Of a DNA stretch of 64,000 nt, positions 17,802 through 25,365 are shown in pieces; the stretch's first letter is position 1, and the number at the start of each line of letters is the position of its first letter. The notes under the pieces are model-generated. The model saw nothing but the letters and a program-made list of their open reading frames with translations. It was not told the origin of the DNA and searched no databases. The position numbers and the translations under genes were made by a program. The stretch is from contig CAZVQS010000002.1 of assembly GCA_964629635.1 (NCBI GenBank), forward strand, positions 248,001 through 312,000, read 5' to 3'. This DNA comes from YC2-FULL-38-9 sp964629635. GTDB lineage: Bacteria; Patescibacteriota; Microgenomatia; UBA1406; GWC2-37-13.

Positions 17802-17842
17802 CACTGCGGCTCATAGGCCTTGGAAAACCGCCTCCCGTATGT

Positions 17843-17848
17843 TATCAT
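17843..17848 (+). promoter_or_regulatory. -10 element before rpmF
   Basis: TATCAT lies 6 bases before the rpmF ATG at 17855, matching the leaderless spacing seen repeatedly in the window. Confidence 0.4.
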
Positions 17849-17854
17849 TGTTTT

Positions 17855-18004
17855 ATGACACCCTTACCTAAACGTAAACATTCAACCAGAAGAAAGGGAA
17901 AGAGATTGGCCCACGGCCATGCATCGCTTCCCGCACTCGTCACGTGCAAAAACTGCGGCAAGAAAAAACTTGCACACAGGATTTGCAAGTATTGCAATAA
18001 ATGA
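17855..18004 (+). CDS. rpmF: 50S ribosomal protein bL32
   Basis: This 49-residue protein has the bL32 layout: a basic N-terminus MTPLPKRKHSTRRKGKRLAH, then a zinc ribbon with two CxxC pairs, C31-K-N-C34 and C44-K-Y-C47. It belongs to the large ribosomal subunit near the peptidyl transferase region. All four zinc-binding Cys are kept. It precedes nusB by 6 bases and probably shares its message. The size fits a compact bL32, and I consider the call secure. Confidence 0.9.
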   Translation: MTPLPKRKHSTRRKGKRLAHGHASLPALVTCKNCGKKKLAHRICKYCNK

Positions 18005-18010
18005 GGTTGT

Positions 18011-18364
18011 ATGGATACCAGACACCAGAAACGGACAGAAATTGTTCAGGATTTGTTTGCGTACACCTTCCTACCGAAAGACAACGCACTGCCAAATGGC
18101 AATGAAACGACCTCTGACGTCATCCGTAACCTTGCGCGCATCGACGGGGTAATATCCGAACATGCGAGTAAATTCCCGATCGACAAAATCGCGAAAATCG
18201 ACCTTGCCATACTGAGGCTCGCCATATACGAGCTGACCGTCAAGCCGCTCGAACCGCAGAAAGTGGTGGTGAACGAGGCGGTTGAGCTGGCCAAGGAGCT
18301 GGGGGGCGAAAAATCATACTCCTTCATCAACGGAGTGCTCGGAAAGCTGATGAAACAGGCATGA
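18011..18364 (+). CDS. nusB: Transcription antitermination factor NusB
   Basis: This all-helical RNA-binding protein of 117 residues acts with NusE (S10) at boxA sites in rRNA operons. The C-terminal half carries the family pattern IAKIDLAILRLAIYEL followed by VVNEAVELAKELGGEKSYSFINGVLGKL, which is diagnostic. It lies between rpmF and rnc, a grouping that makes sense as ribosome biogenesis. Its stop overlaps the rnc start as ATGA, suggesting translational coupling. It is slightly shorter than the typical 130-140 residues. Confidence 0.93.
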   Translation: MDTRHQKRTEIVQDLFAYTFLPKDNALPNGNETTSDVIRNLARIDGVISEHASKFPIDKIAKIDLAILRLAIYELTVKPLEPQKVVVNEAVELAKELGGEKSYSFINGVLGKLMKQA

Positions 18365-19053
18365 AAGAAACTTTTGCAGAGCTCGAAAAGCGGATAGGCA
18401 TCGTATTCCGGAACCGCGACCTTCTTGAAAACGTTTTCATCCACCGCTCGTACCTCAATGAGCATAAGACATTCAGGCTGCCTTCAAACGAAAAACTCGA
18501 GTTCCTCGGGGACAGCGTGCTGTCATTAGTCACTTCCATATTCCTCTATAAGAATTATCCCGACCTGGATGAGGGAACCTATACGGACATCAAGGCTGCG
18601 ATCGTGCGTACCGAAAGCCTCGCGGAAGTCGCCAAGAAGATAGATTTGGGAAGCAGCATTTACCTGTCAAAAGGCGAGGAGCAGAACAAGGGAAAGGAAA
18701 ACAGGAACATTCTCGCGGATTGTTTCGAGTCGCTGGTTGCGGCCATTTTCATTGACCGCGGATTCGATGCGGCATACGAGTTCATCGTTAAGTATCTTTT
18801 CGAAGACAAGCTCGACTACATCGTGAAAAACAAGCTGTACCTTTCCCCCAAAAGCAGGCTCCAGGAGCTTCTTCAGGCCAAATACAAGACACTTCCCACC
18901 TACGTTATCGTCAGGGAAGAGGGTCCGGAGCACAAAAAGGAGTTTTCTGTGGACGTATACTTCGACAAACGCAAATTGGGCAGCGGATCAGGTCACTCCA
19001 AAAAAGAAGCGGAGGAAAATTCCGCAAAAAATGCATTGGAAAAAATGGCCTAA
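18361..19053 (+). CDS. rnc: Ribonuclease III
   Basis: This 230-residue endonuclease cuts double-stranded RNA, including rRNA precursors. The catalytic domain has the signature NEKLEFLGDSVLSLVTS and the second acidic cluster ADCFESLVAAIFIDRG, giving all the metal-binding acidic residues. A double-stranded RNA-binding domain follows from about residue 157 (PKSRLQELLQAKYKTLPTY through SKKEAEENSAKNALEKM). It is translationally coupled to nusB. A promoter-like TATAAT follows the stop, so rpsP probably has separate transcription. Confidence 0.96.
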   Translation: MKETFAELEKRIGIVFRNRDLLENVFIHRSYLNEHKTFRLPSNEKLEFLGDSVLSLVTSIFLYKNYPDLDEGTYTDIKAAIVRTESLAEVAKKIDLGSSIYLSKGEEQNKGKENRNILADCFESLVAAIFIDRGFDAAYEFIVKYLFEDKLDYIVKNKLYLSPKSRLQELLQAKYKTLPTYVIVREEGPEHKKEFSVDVYFDKRKLGSGSGHSKKEAEENSAKNALEKMA

Positions 19054-19059
19054 AACGTT

Positions 19060-19101
19060 TATAATATTGTTTTACGTTGTCCCGCGCCCTGTAAACGGGA
19101 C
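19060..19101 (+). promoter_or_regulatory. Promoter and hairpin in the rpsP leader
   Basis: TATAAT at 19060-19065 follows the rnc stop. An inverted repeat, GTCCCG (19079-19084) and CGGGAC (19096-19101), lies between it and the rpsP ATG at 19124, followed by a T-rich stretch. It could be a weak terminator for rnc or a leader structure controlling rpsP. Unlike most first genes here, rpsP would have a leader of about 50 bases. Confidence 0.45.
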
Positions 19102-19123
19102 GCATTTATTTTTTATTTGAACT

Positions 19124-19357
19124 ATGCCAGCAACAATCAGACTCATGAGATTCGGTAAAAAAGGCCATCCCGCCTATCGTATTGTCGTTTTGGACAAGCG
19201 GAAAAAAGCGGTCGGCTCCTACCTTGAAAAGATCGGAACCTACAATCCTCTGCAGAATCCCGCCGGCATCAACGTCGACAAGACCCTGCTTGACAAATGG
19301 CTTGCCAAAGGCGCCGTCGTATCCGAGGGCGTGCGGAAGCTGCTTCACCTGAAATAA
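19124..19357 (+). CDS. rpsP: 30S ribosomal protein bS16
   Basis: This 77-residue protein is a typical bS16: it opens MPATIRLMRFGKKGHPAYRI and continues with GSYLEKIGTYNPLQNP and a C-terminal DKWLAKGAVVSEGVRKLL helix. bS16 binds 16S rRNA early in small subunit assembly. Here it is not followed by rimM or trmD, which often share its operon in other bacteria. It ends 4 bases from the stop of the convergent pilO gene, with no obvious terminator between them. Confidence 0.97.
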   Translation: MPATIRLMRFGKKGHPAYRIVVLDKRKKAVGSYLEKIGTYNPLQNPAGINVDKTLLDKWLAKGAVVSEGVRKLLHLK

Positions 19358-19361
19358 GAAG

Positions 19362-20039
19362 TTAAAAGGGGTTGCTGTTCGTTTCGTAGGTATCGTCCGT
19401 ACCCTCGTCTTCCTTAAAGGTAACCTGCACTTTCTTTTTTATCTCCTCCAGTTTTTCTATATCCTTTTTCGTAAGCTGCGGAACGACGTTCTCGTTGAAC
19501 GCGAAGCGTCTGCTGTAGAAATTTAGCGCAATACGCGTATTGGTAAAGCCGACGCCCGAGAATTCTATTTTTTCGCTCGTGATGAGCCTGCCTCCCGCGT
19601 ACTCGTAGTTTTTCAGGAACTCGAGGAACGTCATGTAATTGCCGCGGCCCTCAACGAATATGAGTGTTTTCTCCGGCGATGATTTCGACAGGTTGATCGT
19701 GTATCCGACTATCTCGAATTCCGTTTTTTCCGCGATCGTTTCAAGGGCGTAGATCATGGAAAAATAGTCTTCGGAATCGGGGATAAGAGCGGAAAGGAGC
19801 CGGTTGTAGGAAACCAGCTGGTCCTCAGTGAGGGATTTGTTGTATTTGAGGGTGTCGCTGCGGTTTTTCAACATATCCACCTCGGCCTTGAGGATATCGA
19901 GCTGGTCACGCGACTGCTTATACGATTTCCACGAAAAGGAAATGAGCAGGAAAATGACAAACAGGGAGCACACGGTCAGTACGGTCGACCAGTAGTCGCG
20001 CATGAAGTACCTGATTTTCCTCAGGTTAACCGTTTTCAT
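19362..20039 (-). CDS. pilO: Type IV pilus alignment protein PilO-like
   Basis: This predicted bitopic protein of 225 residues has a short cytoplasmic N-terminus, one membrane segment (about residues 20-36), a coiled coil (about 38-75) and a ferredoxin-like periplasmic domain ending with FVEGRGNYMTFLEFLKNYEYA, which is the PilO pattern. PilO pairs with PilN to link the PilM-PilB cytoplasmic complex to the outer part of the pilus machine. The C-terminal tail is acidic and lysine-rich and may be disordered. It overlaps pilN by 14 bases and is the last gene of the operon. Confidence 0.8.
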   Translation of the reverse strand: MKTVNLRKIRYFMRDYWSTVLTVCSLFVIFLLISFSWKSYKQSRDQLDILKAEVDMLKNRSDTLKYNKSLTEDQLVSYNRLLSALIPDSEDYFSMIYALETIAEKTEFEIVGYTINLSKSSPEKTLIFVEGRGNYMTFLEFLKNYEYAGGRLITSEKIEFSGVGFTNTRIALNFYSRRFAFNENVVPQLTKKDIEKLEEIKKKVQVTFKEDEGTDDTYETNSNPF

Positions 20040-20625
20040 CTTTTATTTCCTTGAATCGCCCTTTGAACTGCAACTGGTAATTCCTGTTCTGCTGTTTAGT
20101 GCTTCCCACCGTCCGCTCGCGGGACAGGTTGAGGCTTGCCATCGAGAGGGATTCGAAATTGTTGAGGAACGCATCGCTTTCCACGCTTTTCAGGAACAGT
20201 ACCATTTCTTCGTATTCGTTAAACTTGACGATGAAAATGGTGTTGCGGTCCTTGTCGATCTCGATGCTGTCAAGGGTAGCCGACTGGCTCGAGGTCGAAC
20301 CAAGCACCTGCAGAAGCACGGTGTAATACGGCACGAAGCGGGCGTCGTTTTTTTCGTAACCGATAAGCTGCGTCTGCTTGCCCTTGAAGTAGCGGACGTT
20401 GGCTTCCACATCCTTTTCCTCAGCCAGAAGCGACAGGTACAGCTGCTTTTTTTTCACGTTTTCGTTCAGTTGGCTTCTTAGGGAAACCGTCTGGATTATG
20501 ATGAATATGAACAGGACGAAAAGGAGTATTCCCCCTGCCGTTCCAAATTTCCGTATGCGCAGTGCAAGGGCGGCAAACGTGTCAAAACGTTTTTTCCTGC
20601 TGAAAAGGTTCAGTCGTTTTTTCAT
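20026..20625 (-). CDS. pilN: Type IV pilus assembly protein PilN-like
   Basis: This bitopic membrane protein of 199 residues starts MKKRLNLFSRKKRFD, a basic cytoplasmic tail similar to the PilM-binding N-terminus of PilN, although the INLLP-type motif is not clear. A membrane segment (about residues 30-50), a coiled coil and a small ferredoxin-like domain follow (SATLDSIEIDKDRNTIFIVK). The order pilM-pilN-pilO and the 4-base overlap with pilM support the assignment more than sequence identity does. Confidence 0.78.
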   Translation of the reverse strand: MKKRLNLFSRKKRFDTFAALALRIRKFGTAGGILLFVLFIFIIIQTVSLRSQLNENVKKKQLYLSLLAEEKDVEANVRYFKGKQTQLIGYEKNDARFVPYYTVLLQVLGSTSSQSATLDSIEIDKDRNTIFIVKFNEYEEMVLFLKSVESDAFLNNFESLSMASLNLSRERTVGSTKQQNRNYQLQFKGRFKEIKDENG

Positions 20626-21644
20626 CGGATGCAGCCGGCAATTGCGCTAACGTATGAGGTCATCTCATTGGAGAATGACTGGGAAATGGGGTTGTTGACG
20701 AGATACTCTCGAAGGAGCATGGATTCTGTCGGGATACCGATGACTTCGGCGAGCTTTTTCTCGAATGACAGAACATTGTTGTTGTGGTTGAAGACATATA
20801 TTTTCGATACGGGCAGTGCATATTTTTCGCGCGAATGCATCACGAACTTTGAGATTTCGTTGAGGAGTTCCTTCATGAGCGGCGCGGCGATTGTCGCGAT
20901 GTCGTAGGAAGTGTTTTTCTCAAACCCCATCGTCCGGAGTACTTCAATTGCCTTGGTTTCCTGCAGTTCGAAATTGAACCGCAGCTCCTTGATAAACAGG
21001 TCAAAGCCAATTTTCACGGTGCGCGTCAGAAGAACAAGAGACGTGGCGGCGTCGATGAGATAGATCGATGTTGAGCTGAACCCCATGTTGATGATGAGGT
21101 ACGCGCCCTGGCCCTGCGGTTTGAGGACTTCGGTAAACAGGCGGCAGAATGCGCTCAGTTCGTTTTCGAGCGACTCCGGGGCGAGACCTGCCATTTCGAT
21201 GACTTTTTCCACGCGGTCGACCATTTTCTTCGGGCTCGCCACAATGAGGATGGTGTTTTTTTTCCGTTCCTTGTCCTCCTTGATGATTTCGATGTCAAAC
21301 ACCACTTCGTCTATCGCCATGGGGATGAACTGGTCGGACTGGTAGCGCACGGCGGACAGGAGTTCCTTTTCGTTCAGTTTCGCGAACTCGAGTATCTGGA
21401 AGAACGACATTGCGTCGGGGATGACCACATGGGCGCTTTTCTTGGAAATCTTGAGGTCGGAAACAAGTTTGGATATGATTTCCGACTGGTTCTCGATGCT
21501 TTTTTCCGTGTCATCCGTAAAGAAGTTGCCGATCGTTGGCTCGGAGCCGATGCTTGTCAGGTTGATCTTGCCGTTGCCGTAATTCAAATCAACGACACGC
21601 GTGTATTTTTCACCAATATCAATACAAAACGATGAATCTGCCAT
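20622..21644 (-). CDS. pilM: Type IV pilus assembly ATPase PilM
   Basis: This actin-like protein of 340 residues is related to FtsA. The phosphate motif FCIDIGEKYTRVVDL is at the start; AYLIINMGFSSTSIYLI (second phosphate motif) lies in the middle. PilM sits under the inner membrane and recruits PilN and the pilus motor. ATG 21644 gives the family N-terminus MADSSFCIDIG; a longer frame beginning at 21695 would overlap the upstream pseudopilin gene and add 17 residues without homology. Position between the minor pilin genes and pilN fits a standard pilus operon. Confidence 0.88.
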   Translation of the reverse strand: MADSSFCIDIGEKYTRVVDLNYGNGKINLTSIGSEPTIGNFFTDDTEKSIENQSEIISKLVSDLKISKKSAHVVIPDAMSFFQILEFAKLNEKELLSAVRYQSDQFIPMAIDEVVFDIEIIKEDKERKKNTILIVASPKKMVDRVEKVIEMAGLAPESLENELSAFCRLFTEVLKPQGQGAYLIINMGFSSTSIYLIDAATSLVLLTRTVKIGFDLFIKELRFNFELQETKAIEVLRTMGFEKNTSYDIATIAAPLMKELLNEISKFVMHSREKYALPVSKIYVFNHNNNVLSFEKKLAEVIGIPTESMLLREYLVNNPISQSFSNEMTSYVSAIAGCIR

Positions 21645-21691
21645 ATATTCCAGTATGGAGAAACCGGCCTGAAAAGTCAAGTCTCCCTTGA

Positions 21692-22264
21692 TCAATAATT
21701 TTTCAGCTTGAAACGTGTGGAGTATTCCATGCTCGGCGGATTTGCCCCGCTGCCGGATTTGGTCACCCTGAAATACACGTAAACGATCGGCGGACTGAAC
21801 TGGTTCGTTTTGTAACAGCTGAACTTAAGATCCGAAACCGTCACTTTGTCGTTCGTGAGGGGTAGGTTAATGATCGGATTTGCCGCATGTGCGCTGTTTG
21901 ACGCAATTTTGGGTATAGCGTCCGACGTCAGCGAGTAGGAAAATCCGACCATGTCGCGGTTGTAAACATAGATAAAAGGCATCGGTGTGATGGTAGTCGG
22001 ATATATGGGACATATGTCGGTGATGGTAGGGGTCGGTATGAGCGTGGGATTGGAAACGATCGCACCGTACTGCCGTACGGTTGAGCGTATCGAATTCATG
22101 GCCTGATCCCCCTGTTTTTTCACTTCCTGGAGCGCGTATATGCGGATCTGCTGCTGCATGATGAGGAAAACGATCGCGAAAAGGATCGGCAGGACCATGC
22201 CGATAATGCCGACGACAATGACGATTTCGATGAGGGAAAAGCTTTTCCTTGATGTCATTCCCAT
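21692..22264 (-). CDS. Prepilin-like minor pilin (PilW/GspJ type)
   Basis: This protein has 190 residues. A short leader MGMTSRKSFSLIEIVIV carries the type III (prepilin peptidase) signal, with Ser in place of the usual Gly before the cleavage site, then Ser-Leu-Ile-Glu with the conserved Glu at mature position 5. A hydrophobic helix runs to about residue 36. The long C-terminal domain with no obvious repeats resembles PilW/GspJ minor pilins, which form the pilus tip complex. It overlaps the preceding pilin gene by 10 bases. The exact minor-pilin class is uncertain. Confidence 0.7.
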   Translation of the reverse strand: MGMTSRKSFSLIEIVIVVGIIGMVLPILFAIVFLIMQQQIRIYALQEVKKQGDQAMNSIRSTVRQYGAIVSNPTLIPTPTITDICPIYPTTITPMPFIYVYNRDMVGFSYSLTSDAIPKIASNSAHAANPIINLPLTNDKVTVSDLKFSCYKTNQFSPPIVYVYFRVTKSGSGANPPSMEYSTRFKLKNY

Positions 22265-22770
22265 ATGGAAAATGCGGTTTTAATCGGTACCTTTTTCATG
22301 ACGGCCCCTTCCTTCCATTCCACTTCGATTTCCGCGCTGACCTGCTTGACGTATTCCCCGTCAACGACCGAGGCTGAGAACGTTGCGATCCTCCTGAACT
22401 GGTTATCCATGTTCAGGTGGCACGTGTCGGCGCCCCTTGCCGGCCATACTTCGATAGGCGAGGAGTTGAAACACATGCTGACTTTGGCAGCCGGGTTGTT
22501 GAGCGCGGTCGTCTGCTCGGTGAAGCTGACAGGCGGGGTGCCGTTGTACACGGTACCGCCCCAGTTGATTTCCTTTTCCGAAAGGAGCCATTCCCTCAGC
22601 TCTTCCGCGTAATGGGTCGCGCGGATCTTGTTCTGGTTTTCCTTGGTGATCCGGAGGGTAGTCGTGACGACGGTTGAGGCGATGACGAAAAAAAGGGAAA
22701 ACACGGTAACGAAAACGAGCACTTCGATGAGAGAGAAGGCAAGCGTGGGTGCTGGTATTCGGTGTTTCAT
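22255..22770 (-). CDS. Prepilin-like minor pilin (PilV/GspI type)
   Basis: This 171-residue protein starts MKHRIPAPTLAFSLIEVLV. The FSLIEVLVFVTVFSLFFVIAS segment is a prepilin leader boundary and hydrophobic helix with the conserved Glu, but the residue before the Phe is Ala rather than Gly. The C-terminal half contains paired Cys. PilV/GspI proteins initiate pilus assembly together with PilW/GspJ and GspH-like partners. It sits directly between those two types here, which supports the label. The start is 3 bases after the upstream gene stops. Confidence 0.68.
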   Translation of the reverse strand: MKHRIPAPTLAFSLIEVLVFVTVFSLFFVIASTVVTTTLRITKENQNKIRATHYAEELREWLLSEKEINWGGTVYNGTPPVSFTEQTTALNNPAAKVSMCFNSSPIEVWPARGADTCHLNMDNQFRRIATFSASVVDGEYVKQVSAEIEVEWKEGAVMKKVPIKTAFSIWE

Positions 22771-22773
22771 ACG

Positions 22774-23310
22774 TTAGGGGCAACCGGTAGGACAGGTGGC
22801 GCATGATCCGCATGCGTCTTCCTGGACGAGTCCTGTGGTTGAAGTCTTGACGAACCGGCATTTATTGAGAGACGTATTTTTGATATACACATAGGAACAT
22901 GAGGATCCCCCGGTGACCGGAAAGAAGGTAACGACGGCAAAGGGCGCGGCCGGGGGCGGACGGGTGGGGAATTCGATATTGCGTTCCGTCGAGTAGGTTA
23001 CCGGCTTGGGAGTGCCTTCCGCACAGTATGGTCGCATGCGGTAGCTTGTCGAATCAACCACCTCAAAGCTGTAATAATTAAGCATCGGGGTTACTCCGGA
23101 TCCGCCCGTGCACATGGACGAGTCCCCGGACGTTGACTTGACGCGCACCAGGTCCAATATGGTGCTGATTTTCTTGCTTGCGTTCTCCAGCTTCTTGCCT
23201 TCGGTGAACTGGTGGTAGTAGCTTATTGAATATCCCGAAAACATGACGATAAAGGATACGATAACGAGAAGTTCGATCATCGTAAAACCCGGGCGGCTTA
23301 TGGGTTTCAT
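22774..23310 (-). CDS. Prepilin-like protein (GspH/FimT-like) with a Cys-rich tail
   Basis: This protein has 178 residues. MKPISRPGFTMIELLVIV carries a perfect prepilin cleavage context (PG before FTMIE) and a hydrophobic N-terminal helix. The C-terminus is unusual: the last 15 residues, EDACGSCATCPTGCP, contain four Cys in CxxC-like spacing. ATG 23310 overlaps the upstream stop as ATGA and gives a short leader; a start at 23334 would only add residues from the neighbouring gene. Likely a minor pilin assembled near the tip, with the tail possibly disulfide-bonded or metal-bound. That last point is inference. Confidence 0.7.
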   Translation of the reverse strand: MKPISRPGFTMIELLVIVSFIVMFSGYSISYYHQFTEGKKLENASKKISTILDLVRVKSTSGDSSMCTGGSGVTPMLNYYSFEVVDSTSYRMRPYCAEGTPKPVTYSTERNIEFPTRPPPAAPFAVVTFFPVTGGSSCSYVYIKNTSLNKCRFVKTSTTGLVQEDACGSCATCPTGCP

Positions 23311-23768
23311 ATTTGGCCGTACGGCCCCATGCAATAATTACAGGCTTCAGAGGCCGCTGTTTTGTTGCAGTCGCCGTAGCTCGAGGGGTTTTCCTGTTCC
23401 TGTTCCAGGAACGCGCATAGGGTATAGTCGGTTCCGCCGGGAGGGCTGAAATAGACATATTCGTACGTATCGTTTTTCGGATCATCCGGAACTTTGCGCA
23501 GATAATAGACGCCCGATGCGCAGGCGGGCATGTCATCGCATATGTCCGTCTGGTTGGTAATGTCGATGGTCGGGTAGGTGTTGTTGTTGCTTTTGTAGAT
23601 TTCGATAGCGGCGCGGATCTGTTCGATATCGCCCTTCCGTTTCGCGTCGCGGGACTGCTTAAGGAACTCCGTATAGGTGACAAGCCCGATGGTTGAGATG
23701 ATGCCGATGATCGTCACAACCACAAGAATTTCAATAAACGAAAATCCTTTTTCTTTTCTTCTGTACAT
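23307..23768 (-). CDS. Type IV pilin, GspG/PilA-like
   Basis: This pilin has 153 residues. The leader MYRRKEKGFSFIEILVVV ends at the prepilin site G-F-S-F-I-E, followed by the hydrophobic helix IIGIISTIGLVTYTEFL and a GspG-like RDAKRKGDIEQIRAAIEIYK segment, then KVPDDPKNDTYEYVYFSP. The C-terminus ends CNYCMGPYGQI, again with CxxC. ATG 23768 leaves a 5-base gap to the upstream gene. This is one of four GspG-like pilins in the window's pilus operons with similar mid-regions, probably from duplication. Confidence 0.78.
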   Translation of the reverse strand: MYRRKEKGFSFIEILVVVTIIGIISTIGLVTYTEFLKQSRDAKRKGDIEQIRAAIEIYKSNNNTYPTIDITNQTDICDDMPACASGVYYLRKVPDDPKNDTYEYVYFSPPGGTDYTLCAFLEQEQENPSSYGDCNKTAASEACNYCMGPYGQI

Positions 23769-23773
23769 AGGGA

Positions 23774-24181
23774 TTATTGCTGGCTGCGTATGCAAAAGAG
23801 CGCCGGATTCTCTGTTTCAAGGTCGGCGCAAATCGTATAGGCGCTGGTGCTGTTGGGCTCGCCTGTCGGAAACCGGTAGGCGGTACCGGATTTGGGATCC
23901 ATGGGCGGCGTGGGAAGAAATGCGGTCGTGGGATTGGGGCAGTATACCGGGTATTGCAGGTAATCCAGCCCCGGAGTTACGCCCGGGTATTTGAAGCCGC
24001 ACACCGAGTAGTATTGTTCAAATGCGCTCTGTACCGTTTTAAGATCGCTTTTCCGGCGCGTGTCGCGGGATTTCCTTTGGGACGAGGAGTAGGACACGGC
24101 GGCAATGGTTATGACCACCGCGATGATGCCGAGCACGATAAGCATTTCAAGCAGGGTAAAACCTTTTTTTAGGTGTGCCAT
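23774..24181 (-). CDS. Type IV pilin, GspG/PilA-like
   Basis: This 135-residue pilin opens MAHLKKGFTLLEMLIVLGII, a clean prepilin peptidase site with Glu5, followed by a hydrophobic helix and SRDTRRKSDLKTVQSAFEQYY, the GspG-type alpha-helical spine. The globular part has the PMDPKSGTAYRF segment common in these pilins and two Cys near the C-terminus. It begins one base after the previous pilin gene stops. Whether it is a major or a minor subunit cannot be told; its small size suits a minor one. Confidence 0.78.
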   Translation of the reverse strand: MAHLKKGFTLLEMLIVLGIIAVVITIAAVSYSSSQRKSRDTRRKSDLKTVQSAFEQYYSVCGFKYPGVTPGLDYLQYPVYCPNPTTAFLPTPPMDPKSGTAYRFPTGEPNSTSAYTICADLETENPALFCIRSQQ

Positions 24182-24182
24182 A

Positions 24183-24653
24183 TTATGGTGCGTAAATTAT
24201 ATAGAACTTGCCGGATACACATGGATAACCGGGAGGATTCGGATTCCAGTAGGGTACGATGTCGCTTGTGCCGTCAGGGTCAAACGGACTTTCCAGGCAG
24301 GCCCGCAGAAAATATGTGAGGGAATCGGATTTGCGGTAGTCGTACGGCTTCAGGTTGAGGCAGGTGCCCTGCGGATCGCCCGGCATTTTGGCCATGAGTG
24401 TTTTTGTCCCGTCGTTCGGGTCGACAAACGCGGCACATGGGTTTGGAAGCGCGTCCGGATAAGACGGCGGAGTTTTCATTTCCTTGTAGAGCTCAAGCGC
24501 CTTTTGTATTTGCTTGAGGTCGTTTTTCCGCTGGGTGTCGCGCGTTTTCTGGCGTACGTCAAGAAAGTTGGGGTAAAGGATTGCCACCAGTCCCGCGAGG
24601 ATCGCGATGACCACAAGCACTTCAATGAGAGTAAAAGCGTTATTTTTTTTCAT
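24183..24653 (-). CDS. Type IV pilin, GspG/PilA-like
   Basis: The protein has 156 residues and begins MKKNNAFTLIEVLVVIAI. The cleavage context is Ala-Phe-Thr-Leu-Ile-Glu, with Ala in the place of the usual Gly. The helix continues through TRDTQRKNDLKQIQKALELYK, nearly the same wording as the neighbouring pilins. Its globular domain includes MPGDPQGTCLNLKPYDYRK. It overlaps the delta-prime-like gene by 14 bases. It is the first pilin of the operon. Confidence 0.78.
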   Translation of the reverse strand: MKKNNAFTLIEVLVVIAILAGLVAILYPNFLDVRQKTRDTQRKNDLKQIQKALELYKEMKTPPSYPDALPNPCAAFVDPNDGTKTLMAKMPGDPQGTCLNLKPYDYRKSDSLTYFLRACLESPFDPDGTSDIVPYWNPNPPGYPCVSGKFYIIYAP

Positions 24654-25317
24654 GCCCTGCTTTCATCGTAGCTGTTTTGTGAATAAAAATCAACAGATTG
24701 TCAACGCACAACTGATGGCTGATGTTGGCTGAAAGCAGCTGGTTTTTTATGTTCATGGCGCGTTTTATGACGGCGGCATCGCGTGAGGCACCGGACTGCG
24801 ACAGCCGTTTCCTGAAAAACAGCATGATGTCGTCCATGAGGGTTGCCGCTTCTTCCTTTTCCTTGCATGAAGCGCCCTGCAAGAACGCATATCCCGTTGA
24901 TTCCGCCGAGGCGATGAGCGATTGGATAAACGCCGCCCGTTCGGGATGGAGCTCTGTTGCCGGTCTGTCGAGCACGACTTTTTTTACCCGCGACATGACG
25001 GTCGGCAGGATGCGCTGGGATGATTTGGCCAATAGAATGAACTGGTTGTTTCCGGTCCGCTCCTCCAGGAGCTTGAGGAGGGCGTTTTGAGCCTCCGGAG
25101 TAGCGGTTTCGAAAGATGAAAACACAATAATCCGGGGGAGAGCTGTTTTTGTCAGGACCAGTGCCGTCGCAGACCGGACGTCGTCGATCCCGAGATCGTT
25201 TTTTTCGGGAACGATGCGGAAAAGGGCGCTTGGCGCCGCGTTCACGTCCCGGAGGATTTTTTTCAGATAGGCTTCCTGTTCTTTTTCGCTTGATGCGATG
25301 ATCAGTTGGGGAATCAT
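24640..25317 (-). CDS. holB: DNA polymerase III delta-prime-like subunit (AAA+ clamp loader, short)
   Basis: This 225-residue protein contains ETATPEAQNALLKLLEE, the very conserved delta-prime/gamma stretch, then FILLAKSSQRILPTVMSRVKKV (sensor region). This points to the clamp loader. It is much shorter than a typical delta-prime (about 330 residues), and its N-terminus MIPQLIIASSEKEQEAYL lacks any Walker A loop, so it probably does not bind ATP, as is true of many delta-prime subunits. It is the first gene of the - strand pilus operon and shares a 48-base divergent promoter region with pilB. TAGAAT lies 11 bases before its ATG. Cotranscription with pilins is odd but the 14-base overlap makes it likely. 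Confidence 0.68.
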   Translation of the reverse strand: MIPQLIIASSEKEQEAYLKKILRDVNAAPSALFRIVPEKNDLGIDDVRSATALVLTKTALPRIIVFSSFETATPEAQNALLKLLEERTGNNQFILLAKSSQRILPTVMSRVKKVVLDRPATELHPERAAFIQSLIASAESTGYAFLQGASCKEKEEAATLMDDIMLFFRKRLSQSGASRDAAVIKRAMNIKNQLLSANISHQLCVDNLLIFIHKTATMKAGHEKK

Positions 25318-25347
25318 ACTCGTATTGAATTCTATCAGAAATCCAAC

Positions 25348-25357
25348 TATATTTAAT
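25348..25357 (+). promoter_or_regulatory. -10 region of pilB in the divergent holB-pilB gap
   Basis: Overlapping hexamers TATATT (25348-25353) and TTTAAT (25352-25357) lie 8-12 bases before the pilB ATG at 25366. The opposite strand carries TAGAAT (25329-25334) facing holB. The whole intergenic gap is only 48 bases, so the two operons share a compact control region. Confidence 0.4.
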
Positions 25358-25365
25358 GATAAGCC

